Shown here in pieces: positions 1 to 5,618 of a stretch of DNA of 5,618 nucleotides. A program made the position numbers and the translations under genes. The stretch is from Labilithrix luteola (lineage in GTDB: Bacteria > Myxococcota_A > Polyangia > Polyangiales > Polyangiaceae): positions 1 through 5,618 of the forward strand of contig JAMFST010001180.1 in assembly GCA_026225435.1 (NCBI GenBank), given 5' to 3'. The notes beneath the pieces are model-generated. The model was not told where the DNA came from. It made no database searches and saw only the letters and a program-made list of their open reading frames with translations. Position 1 is the first letter of the stretch, and each line of letters begins with the position of its first letter.

Positions 1-195
1 GCTGCGCCTCCCGAGCCTGCAGTGGCTGCCGCGGCAGCCCAGGCTCAAGGCGGCGCGCCAGCCACGCAACCGCCGCCGGTCGTCCAGCCTCCGCCTCCGC
101 CGGTGGCGCCCGCTCCGCAGGCCGCCGCACCGAAGCCGGCCACGCCCAAGCAGCCGGCGCCCAGCAGCACCGGGTTCAAGGAGCTGCCGTACTGA
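1..195 (+). CDS. C-terminal tail of an unidentified Pro/Ala-rich protein (5'-truncated by the window)
   Basis: The frame is open from base 1 and ends at TGA 193-195, giving 64 visible residues. They are almost entirely Ala, Pro, Gln and Val, including a PPPPP run, with several Lys-Pro pairs near the end, and they finish in the less repetitive GFKELPY. Such tails are usually disordered extensions or linkers, and in high-GC deltaproteobacteria they occur on kinases, TPR proteins and envelope proteins. No catalytic or folded domain is visible, so I cannot name the protein. The reading frame is favoured because it continues cleanly to a stop that overlaps the probable start of the next gene, and because the codons of its last Lys-Glu pair double as that gene's ribosome binding site. 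Function unknown. Confidence 0.7.
   Translation, partial: AAPPEPAVAAAAAQAQGGAPATQPPPVVQPPPPPVAPAPQAAAPKPATPKQPAPSSTGFKELPY
178..183 (+). promoter_or_regulatory. Shine-Dalgarno AAGGAG for the transporter gene
   Basis: AAGGAG is a full match to the anti-Shine-Dalgarno core. It ends eight bases before the CTG at 192-194 but 86 bases before the first in-frame ATG at 270. It lies inside the last codons (Lys-Glu) of the upstream gene. Its spacing is ideal for initiation at CTG 192 and useless for ATG 270, so it bears directly on the choice of start. It could be chance, since AAG GAG is also ordinary Lys-Glu coding. Confidence 0.5.
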
Positions 196-926
196 CCGCG
201 GACGCGCTCTCGTCTGCGCCCGAGCTGTCTCCGCGCCCCGCGCCGTCGTATCGCTACTTCGACCTGCTGATGGCGGGGTTCGTGACGGTGCTCCTCTGCT
301 CGAACCTCATCGGGCCGGCGAAGCTCTGTCACGTCGCCGGCATCACCTTCGGCGCGGGGAATCTGTTCTTTCCCATCAGCTACATCTTCGGTGACGTCCT
401 CACCGAGGTGTACGGCTACGCGCGCACCCGCCGGGTCATCTGGGCGGGCTTCGCCGCGCTCACCTTCGCCTCGATCATGAGCCTGGTCGTCATCCACGTC
501 CCCGGCCTGGTCGGCGATCCGGAGCAGGCGGTCACCCAGGCGGCGGTCGAGCGCGTCTTCGGCGGCACCTGGCGCATCGTCATGGCCTCGATCGTCGGCT
601 TCTGGTGCGGTGAGTTCGCCAACTCCTTCACCCTCGCCAAGCTCAAGGTGTGGAGCGCGGGGAAGCACCTGTGGGCCCGCTTCATCGGCTCCACGGTCGT
701 CGGCCAGGCGGTCGACACCGCCGTGTTCTACCCGCTCGCCTTCTTCGGCATCTGGACCAACGGGCAGCTGATCGCGGTGATGATCGCCAACTACGTCTTC
801 AAGGTGCTCTGGGAAGTCGCCGGCACGCCGCTGACGTACCTGGTGGTGGGGTTCCTGAAGCGCGCCGAGGGGGAAGATTACTTCGATCACCAGACACGGT
901 TCTCGCCCTTCAGCCTGAAGGTTTGA
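192..926 (+). CDS. yhhQ: Queuosine precursor (preQ0/preQ1) transporter, YhhQ/DUF165 family
   Basis: This is an integral inner-membrane protein of the YhhQ/Vut_1 family, which takes up 7-deazaguanine precursors for the queuosine modification of tRNA anticodons. It shows the family core: FPISYIFGDVLTEVYGYAR (residues 60-78, with acidic D68 and E72), a GEFANSFTLAKLK helix (140-152), IGSTVVGQAVDT (165-176), and a closing segment with FKVLWEVAGTPLTY, then a short cytoplasmic tail (EGEDYF...FSPFSLKV). About six hydrophobic segments are apparent. Numbering uses a CTG start at 192 (244 aa). The first in-frame ATG, at 270, gives 218 aa but cuts off the YRYFDLL stretch that precedes the first membrane helix in relatives as I recall them. 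No ATG, GTG or TTG lies in frame between the upstream stop and 270, and 22 of the 25 intervening codons end in G or C. AAGGAG sits eight bases before CTG 192. The CTG overlaps the upstream stop (CTGA), which suggests coupling. The family call is firm; the exact substrate and the start are less so. Confidence 0.88.
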   Translation: MTADALSSAPELSPRPAPSYRYFDLLMAGFVTVLLCSNLIGPAKLCHVAGITFGAGNLFFPISYIFGDVLTEVYGYARTRRVIWAGFAALTFASIMSLVVIHVPGLVGDPEQAVTQAAVERVFGGTWRIVMASIVGFWCGEFANSFTLAKLKVWSAGKHLWARFIGSTVVGQAVDTAVFYPLAFFGIWTNGQLIAVMIANYVFKVLWEVAGTPLTYLVVGFLKRAEGEDYFDHQTRFSPFSLKV

Positions 927-946
927 GGCTAAGGTCGCGCGCCGCG

Positions 947-3523
947 ATGTCACGTGCCGCGCGGATCCAGAAGCTCGGTGTCCTCGCCGCGGGCATGGCG
1001 GCCGCCTCGCTCGTCACGATGATCGGCAGCGTCGCGCGCGCCGATGCCCGCAGCGAGGCGCGCGGTCACTTCAAGATCGGCATGAGCGCCATCGCTGACG
1101 GTCGCTACGACCAGGGGATCCGCGAGCTGCAACGCGCCTACCAGATCCTCCCGCACCCCAACGTCCTGTTCAACATCGCCCGGGCCTACGCGGAGAGCGG
1201 CGACGTGCCCGACGCGCTCACCTTTTACCAGCGCTACCTCGAGTCGAGCCCGCCGGACGCCGAATCGGTGAAGGCGACGGTCGCGCGGCTGCAGACGCGG
1301 CTCGAACGGGAGCGCGCGGAGGCGGCGGCGGCAGCCGGTTTGCCCGGGCAGCCGCCCGCGCCGGTGGCTCCGCTCGGACCTGGCGTCGCTCCGCCGCTCG
1401 TCCCAGGAAGCGGCGCCACGCCGCCTCAGGCCCCGACCTCTCCCGCGCAGCCGAGCTCCGGACCGGCCACGGGGACCGCGGGTACGCTGCCTCCGGCACC
1501 GGGCGCGCGGCGCTCGACCGAGCCGGCGGCGAAGACCGAGGACGTGTTCGCCGAGACGGTGGTGACCGCGTCGAAGGGGGCGCAGAGCCCGCTCGATGCG
1601 GCCAGCAGTACCTCCATCGTCACCCAGCAGGACATCCGCCTGTCGGGCATCACCAAGATCCCCGAGCTGCTGCGCCGCCTCGCCGGCGTGGACGTGATGG
1701 AGGTCACCGGCGCGGACACCGAGGTGTCGCTCCGCGGCTTCAACCAGCGGCTCTCGAGCCGCGTGCTGGTGCTCGTCGACGGGCGCAGCGTCTTCACCGA
1801 CTTCGTCGGTGCCACGCTGTGGCAGCTGCTCCCGGTCGGCGTCGAGGACATCGACCGCATCGAGGTGGTGCGCGGGCCGGGCAGCGCGCTCTACGGCGCC
1901 GACGCGTTCAACGGCGTCATCAACATCATCACCAAGACGCCGGGGGAAGGCGGGAGCGGCATCGTAGGCGGCATCGGTGATCACGATCTCGTGCACGGCT
2001 CGACCTGGGCGACCGGGCGGCAAGGGGACTTCGCCTGGCGCGCCTCGGCCGGCTACGACTCGCTCCCGCGCTGGAGCCGCGAGGTGCCGGACGGGCGGCA
2101 AGATCTCCACCTGACGAGCTCCGATCAATCGAGCTCCGCGCGCACCGAGCGACTCAGCTTCCGCGGCACCGACTCGCTGGGCAAGGGCGTCACCGTCGGC
2201 GTCGACGGCGGCCTGGTGAACGGCACCGACGAGATCCTCGGCATCGGCCCGCTCAACGACATCGTCTTCAACAGCTCGCAGGTCACCCACCTGATGGCCA
2301 CGCTCGACTCGGATCACTTCGAGGCGCGCGTCTTCTGGAACCGGACGCGCGCGACCTTCGGGCTCAACGCCGCCCCCATCGGGCAGTCGCTCCTCCCCGG
2401 CTCGGCCGACGAGAACGTCATCGACGGCGAGGTGCAGTACAAAGGCACGTTCGATCTCGGGCGCCACGTGAAGGACGACCTGCGCATCGGCGTCGAGTAC
2501 CGCTACGAGGAGGTCGACTGGACCTACCTCGATCGCACGCGGAACGAGAATCACGAGTCGCTCTTCGTGCACGACGAGCTGAAGCTCGGCGCGGCAGTGG
2601 CGGTCGTCGGTGACTACCGGCTCGACTACGTGCCCTACCTGACCGAGCTGGTCTCCTCGCCCCGCGGCGCCCTGCTGTACCACCCGAGCAAGACGAGCAC
2701 CCTGCGCGCCAGCGTCGGCACCTCGTTCCGCACGCCGACCTTCCTCGAGTCGTACCTCTCGCTGCCGCTGCAGCTACCGGCGGCGGGTGCCTCGCTGCTC
2801 TCGCAGAGCATCCGCTCCGACGATCCGAGCTTCCGCGTGCAGGCGGAGAAGAACTTCTCCACCGAGCTCGGGTACCTCGTCCAGGGCGGCGATCACTTCA
2901 CCTTCGACACCTCGCTCTTCTACGACAAGGTCTCGAACCTCATCGAGCTCGCCGCCAACCGGCCGGTGACGCTGGGGACCGAGGCCAACGCGCCTTACGA
3001 CACGCAGACCGGCACCTATCCGCTCTTCTACGGCGGATTCGACAACCAGTGCCAGACGTACGACCTGTACGGCGCGGAGCTCGGCGTGCGCGAGAACCCG
3101 GTGGAAGGCGTCGACCTCTACGCCAACTACACCCTGAACGCCGTCCACCAGGATGACAGCGGTTGCAGCGCGCGGCAGTTGGCGACCATCGTGCAGGACT
3201 CGCGCACCAGCACCAGCAAGTTCAACGTCGGAGCGCAGGCGCGCACCAAGCTGGGCTTCGACGGTGAGGTCGACTTCCACTACGTCAGCCCGCAGACGTG
3301 GGGGGAGCAGGTGGAGAACGTGTCCAGCCAGCGAGTCGAGGAGCAGGCGCTGCACCAGGGCGCGTACACCTTGCTCAACGCGCGCGTCGGGTACCGCTTC
3401 TTCCATGACCGCGCCGACGTGGGCGTGGTGGGCTTCAACCTCATCGGCGACGAGCATCGCGAGCACCCGTTCGGGCAGGTGCTCGGGCGGCGAGTGATGG
3501 GCACCTTCGGGTACCGGTTCTGA
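947..3523 (+). CDS. TonB-dependent outer-membrane receptor with N-terminal TPR module
   Basis: This 858-residue protein is predicted to import a ligand across the outer membrane using TonB/ExbBD energy. In order: a signal peptide (basic start, hydrophobic 10-29, ARA|DA cleavage after about residue 32); two TPR-like repeats plus a capping helix (about 36-123, with FNIARAYAESGDVPDAL in the second); a Pro/Ala/Gly linker (about 131-198); a TonB-box-like ETVVTAS (203-209); a plug (about 210-335) with VSLRGF, VLVLVDGRSVF and IEVVRGPGSALYGADAFNG then INIITK; and a roughly 520-residue beta-barrel ending in GTFGYRF with the C-terminal Phe typical of outer-membrane barrels. The mature protein has only two cysteines, C702 and C740. 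The plug resembles iron-siderophore and cobalamin receptors, but the substrate cannot be assigned. The ATG at 947 is chosen because the signal peptide starts there; an open frame further upstream merely runs through yhhQ. AAGG at 931-934 is a distant ribosome site, and ATG 995 is a weaker alternative start. The TPR extension is atypical: classic N-terminal extensions are STN signalling or carboxypeptidase-regulatory domains. Confidence 0.93.
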   Translation: MSRAARIQKLGVLAAGMAAASLVTMIGSVARADARSEARGHFKIGMSAIADGRYDQGIRELQRAYQILPHPNVLFNIARAYAESGDVPDALTFYQRYLESSPPDAESVKATVARLQTRLERERAEAAAAAGLPGQPPAPVAPLGPGVAPPLVPGSGATPPQAPTSPAQPSSGPATGTAGTLPPAPGARRSTEPAAKTEDVFAETVVTASKGAQSPLDAASSTSIVTQQDIRLSGITKIPELLRRLAGVDVMEVTGADTEVSLRGFNQRLSSRVLVLVDGRSVFTDFVGATLWQLLPVGVEDIDRIEVVRGPGSALYGADAFNGVINIITKTPGEGGSGIVGGIGDHDLVHGSTWATGRQGDFAWRASAGYDSLPRWSREVPDGRQDLHLTSSDQSSSARTERLSFRGTDSLGKGVTVGVDGGLVNGTDEILGIGPLNDIVFNSSQVTHLMATLDSDHFEARVFWNRTRATFGLNAAPIGQSLLPGSADENVIDGEVQYKGTFDLGRHVKDDLRIGVEYRYEEVDWTYLDRTRNENHESLFVHDELKLGAAVAVVGDYRLDYVPYLTELVSSPRGALLYHPSKTSTLRASVGTSFRTPTFLESYLSLPLQLPAAGASLLSQSIRSDDPSFRVQAEKNFSTELGYLVQGGDHFTFDTSLFYDKVSNLIELAANRPVTLGTEANAPYDTQTGTYPLFYGGFDNQCQTYDLYGAELGVRENPVEGVDLYANYTLNAVHQDDSGCSARQLATIVQDSRTSTSKFNVGAQARTKLGFDGEVDFHYVSPQTWGEQVENVSSQRVEEQALHQGAYTLLNARVGYRFFHDRADVGVVGFNLIGDEHREHPFGQVLGRRVMGTFGYRF

Positions 3524-3525
3524 TG
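3521..3525 (+). other. TGATG stop/start junction (translational coupling, receptor to lipoprotein)
   Basis: The receptor's TGA (3521-3523) and the lipoprotein's ATG (3523-3525) share one base. The preceding 20 bases contain no convincing purine-rich ribosome site, so the downstream start probably depends on ribosomes finishing the receptor gene. This ties production of the two envelope proteins together. Confidence 0.75.
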
Positions 3526-5145
3526 GCGCGCTCGTTCTTCTTCGTGCTGGTGCTGGGGGCGCTCGGCCTGGGCATGCCCTCGTGCGACGTGAGGGTCGAC
3601 GACAGCGGCGAGGTCGCGCCGGTCGGCGTGCTGCGCGGGACGGTGGGCTACACCGGGCCGGCCCCCTGCTCGGCGCACGGGCACATCGTCGGCGCGGCGA
3701 TCATCCTCCTGTTCGACAGGAACGACCCGCCTCCGCCCGCCGGCATCGCCAGCAGCCCGGTGAACTTCGCCACCGTCCCCGGCGACGTGCTCTTCGCCAG
3801 CGAGCCGCGCCAGGCCGGCGCCACGTACTGCCCGTCGCAGCACGGAGACACCGTGACTCGCCAGGTGGCCGCGCCCTACACGGTCTCGCCGCTCGCCGCG
3901 GGCGAGTACATCGCCGAGGCGTTCTACGACACCAGCGGCACCTTCTTGCCGGAGTTCTCCATCCGCGCGAGCCCGGTGCGCAACGACGTGACCGGCGGCT
4001 ACATCGATACGGTGGCGGCGGCCGCCAACCTCGGCAACCCGACCTACGTGCCGACCTTCCTCCCCATCGACATCGGCGTACCGGCCGCCTCCGGCGTCGA
4101 CGCGGGGGACGGCAGCGGTCTGGTCATCCCGGCCAGCGGCTTCCTGCGCGACGACGTGCCCATCACGCTCGCCTCGGTCGTCGACGAGCCGCCGCCGTAC
4201 TTTTATCCGGATGGAGCCGACAGCGGTGGGACCACGCCGATCCTCAGCTTCGCCCAGGACGTGCACGTGCTCGCGCCGCCGACGTCGTCCACCAGCTTGA
4301 GCGGCGCGGTGGCGCTGCAGGCGAGCTTCCCCCAGCTGCGCCTCGACTTCGGCCTGCCCAGCGCCGAGGCGACCGCGGGGCGCGATCTGTCGCAGCCGTT
4401 CCACCTGGCGTACCTCTCCGGCGACGGCTTCGACGTGTACAGCCAGGGGGCGCTCATCCCCGAAGGCGTGCTGCCCGCGCTGTGGCCCGCGGTGGCGCTG
4501 ACCAAGCTGGCCGATCCGGCGGACGGGAGCGATCCCGAGGAGATCCTCGCGCAGGGGAGCGCGTCGGCCGACCCGTCGCTGCCGGAGATCTTGCTGCAGG
4601 GGATCACCCTGGCGGGCGACTCGGTGGCGAGCACGGTCTCGGGGCCGCTGCCGACCGCGCCCGATTCGACCACCCGCGTGTCGCACTTCACGGCGATGAT
4701 GCGCCCGTCGGTCATCTGCATCGATCCGGCCCACGTGGAGCGCGGCGGGACGCTGGTGACGCCGTACACCACGGCGGCGCCGGCCGACGATCCCGGGGGC
4801 GCCGAGGTGCCGCTCTTCGATGACGCCGCGGTGATCGCCGGGAGCAACGGGCTCGTCCGCCAGGTGAAGCGCGGCTGCCTGCCGCCCGGCCGCTACGCGA
4901 TCCACGTCGCCGCCCCGAGCGGGCAGACCTGGACCACACCCAACGAGGCCGGCGGCTGCGCCGTGTCCGAGGGGACGGTCACCGGCAGCGGCGACCCGGC
5001 GACCTGCTCGGCCAACGGGCGCGGGGTGCTTCTGTCGCAGGGAATGCGCGCCGTCGTCGAGATCACCGCTGCGAGCGGCGCGTCCGGCCTACAATTCTGC
5101 TCGCAGACCGCGCCGATCCCCCCGGAGTGCCTGCAGAACCCATGA
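3523..5145 (+). CDS. Predicted lipoprotein of unknown function, partner of the TonB receptor
   Basis: This is a 540-residue protein with a lipoprotein signal: Arg3, hydrophobic residues 5-17, then MPSC with the candidate lipidated Cys21. Pro at -2 makes the lipobox imperfect, and Asp22 follows (+2 Asp signals inner-membrane retention in E. coli; the rule may differ here). The rest looks beta-rich and extracytoplasmic. An N-terminal stretch (about 35-165: LRGTVGYTG, then LAAGEYIAEAFYDTSG at 124-139) and a C-terminal stretch (about 395-526: CLPPGRYAIHVAAPSGQTW from 452) both carry a G-x-Y strand pattern like Ig-like or carboxypeptidase-regulatory folds. Eight further cysteines (C49, C103, C399, C452, C479, C495, C526, C536) suggest disulfides, six of them in the last 140 residues. 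No catalytic motif is visible and I recognise no named family. Its start overlaps the receptor's stop by one base and its end overlaps ribF by four. An accessory role in ligand capture for the receptor is inference from position only. Confidence 0.85.
   Translation: MARSFFFVLVLGALGLGMPSCDVRVDDSGEVAPVGVLRGTVGYTGPAPCSAHGHIVGAAIILLFDRNDPPPPAGIASSPVNFATVPGDVLFASEPRQAGATYCPSQHGDTVTRQVAAPYTVSPLAAGEYIAEAFYDTSGTFLPEFSIRASPVRNDVTGGYIDTVAAAANLGNPTYVPTFLPIDIGVPAASGVDAGDGSGLVIPASGFLRDDVPITLASVVDEPPPYFYPDGADSGGTTPILSFAQDVHVLAPPTSSTSLSGAVALQASFPQLRLDFGLPSAEATAGRDLSQPFHLAYLSGDGFDVYSQGALIPEGVLPALWPAVALTKLADPADGSDPEEILAQGSASADPSLPEILLQGITLAGDSVASTVSGPLPTAPDSTTRVSHFTAMMRPSVICIDPAHVERGGTLVTPYTTAAPADDPGGAEVPLFDDAAVIAGSNGLVRQVKRGCLPPGRYAIHVAAPSGQTWTTPNEAGGCAVSEGTVTGSGDPATCSANGRGVLLSQGMRAVVEITAASGASGLQFCSQTAPIPPECLQNP
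5142..5145 (+). other. ATGA stop/start overlap (lipoprotein to ribF)
   Basis: The ATG of ribF (5142-5144) overlaps the lipoprotein's TGA (5143-5145). A GGAG at 5124-5127 lies 14 bases upstream, too far to be a strong ribosome site, so ribF translation is probably coupled to the gene before it. Confidence 0.75.
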
Positions 5146-5618
5146 GCCCGCGCATCCAGACCTTGCCCCTCGAGCCGTCCGCTCCGGCCACCACTGCCGG
5201 TGGCGCCAGGACGTCGCTGGTGGTGGGGAACTTCGACGGCGTGCACCGCGGTCACGCCGAGGTGCTGAAGCAGGCGGTGGACGAGGCGCACGCGCGCGGG
5301 CTGGTGCCGGCGGTGCTGACCTTCTCGCCGCATCCGGCGCTGGTGCTCGGGCGCACGCCGCCGCCGGCGCTCTCGCGGCTGGCCGGGCGCGCGCGCTTGA
5401 TGGAGCAGCACGGGGTGGCGCGGCTGCACGTGTGCCGCTTCGACGCCGAGCTGGCCAGCTGGTCGCCGGAGCGCTTCGCCGAGGAGCTGCTGGTGCGCGA
5501 GCTCGACGCCGCACAGGTGGTGGTCGGCGCGGACTTCAGGTTCGGAGCGAAGCGGGCAGGGGACGTGGCCTTGCTCGAGAAGCTGGGCACGGAGCTCGGG
5601 TTTCGCGGGGAGTCGCAC
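5142..5618 (+). CDS. ribF: Bifunctional riboflavin kinase/FAD synthetase RibF, N-terminal part (3'-truncated by the window)
   Basis: RibF phosphorylates riboflavin to FMN and adenylylates FMN to FAD in the cytoplasm. The 159 visible codons cover most of the N-terminal FAD-synthetase (nucleotidyltransferase) domain: VVGNFDGVHRGH at 27-38 with the nucleotide-binding H-x-G-H (H35, H38), TFSPHP at 60-65, a conserved Phe at 100 followed by a WSPERFAEELL helix, and VVVGADFRFG at 126-135 then KRAGD. The riboflavin-kinase domain, expected over roughly the last 120-130 residues of a protein of about 300, lies beyond the window. About 25 residues precede the first strand, slightly longer than usual and Pro/Ala-rich. 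The start at 5142 is the only ATG just upstream and forms an ATGA overlap. The frame is intact to the last base of the window. The family assignment is close to certain from the motifs. Confidence 0.95.
   Translation, partial: MSPRIQTLPLEPSAPATTAGGARTSLVVGNFDGVHRGHAEVLKQAVDEAHARGLVPAVLTFSPHPALVLGRTPPPALSRLAGRARLMEQHGVARLHVCRFDAELASWSPERFAEELLVRELDAAQVVVGADFRFGAKRAGDVALLEKLGTELGFRGESH

Noticed and set aside
61..165. A GC-rich run of CCG/GCC triplets that looks like a repeat.
   Set aside because: It is an in-frame Pro/Ala-rich coding tail with irregular units, not a tandem repeat array.
650..946. N-terminal extension of the receptor frame into yhhQ (start at 650).
   Set aside because: The extra residues are out-of-frame yhhQ sequence. 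A proper signal peptide begins at 947 and yhhQ is well supported across this stretch.
927..946. A possible promoter or terminator in the only intergenic gap.
   Set aside because: The gap is just 20 bases, with no T-run and no -10/-35-like pair. The short GC palindrome (gcgcgcgccgcg) is ordinary for this composition.
45..953. A minus-strand frame covering the upstream gene tail and yhhQ.
   Set aside because: The product is Glu/Asp/Arg-rich low complexity ending in Gly/Ala runs, with no domain. yhhQ motifs on the + strand account for the region.
950..2683. A long open frame on the minus strand opposite the receptor gene.
   Set aside because: Its product is Arg/Val/Asp/His-rich with no recognisable domain. 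It is the expected shadow of a G/C-ending codon pattern on the opposite strand, and the + strand frame holds clear TonB-receptor motifs.
3280..4905. A 541-codon open frame on the minus strand opposite the lipoprotein gene.
   Set aside because: It spans parts of two convincing + strand genes, has low-complexity Arg/His/Gly composition and no signal or domain. It is a compositional shadow.

Overview
The window is G+C-rich with strongly G/C-biased third codon positions, and it is packed with genes all on the + strand. The style suggests a high-GC deltaproteobacterial lineage, most likely Myxococcota: Pro/Ala-rich linkers, a TPR module of the type common in that group, and an outer-membrane receptor next to a large lipoprotein. 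This placement comes from composition and gene style, not from a marker gene.

Layout: (1) bases 1-195 are the Pro/Ala-rich C-terminal tail of an unidentified protein. (2) Bases 192-926 encode a YhhQ/DUF165-family queuosine-precursor transporter of the inner membrane; its N-terminus probably begins at a non-canonical CTG behind a perfect AAGGAG. (3) Bases 947-3523 encode an 858-residue TonB-dependent outer-membrane receptor carrying an N-terminal periplasmic TPR module and a Pro-rich linker before its TonB box. (4) Bases 3523-5145 encode a 540-residue predicted lipoprotein of unknown function with eight cysteines besides the lipidated one. (5) Bases 5142-5618 are the first 159 codons of ribF (FAD synthetase/riboflavin kinase), which runs off the window.

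The genes are joined by CTGA, 20-nt, TGATG and ATGA junctions, with no terminator or promoter-sized gap between them. They therefore look like one translationally coupled operon whose promoter lies upstream of the window. The receptor and lipoprotein form an obvious envelope pair. Their position between a transporter for a 7-deazaguanine precursor and the flavin-cofactor enzyme may hint at the imported ligand, but nothing in the sequence fixes the substrate.

There are no RNA genes, mobile elements, CRISPR arrays or origins that I can support. The most distinctive points are the TPR-TonB-receptor fusion with its coupled lipoprotein and the probable CTG start of the transporter.
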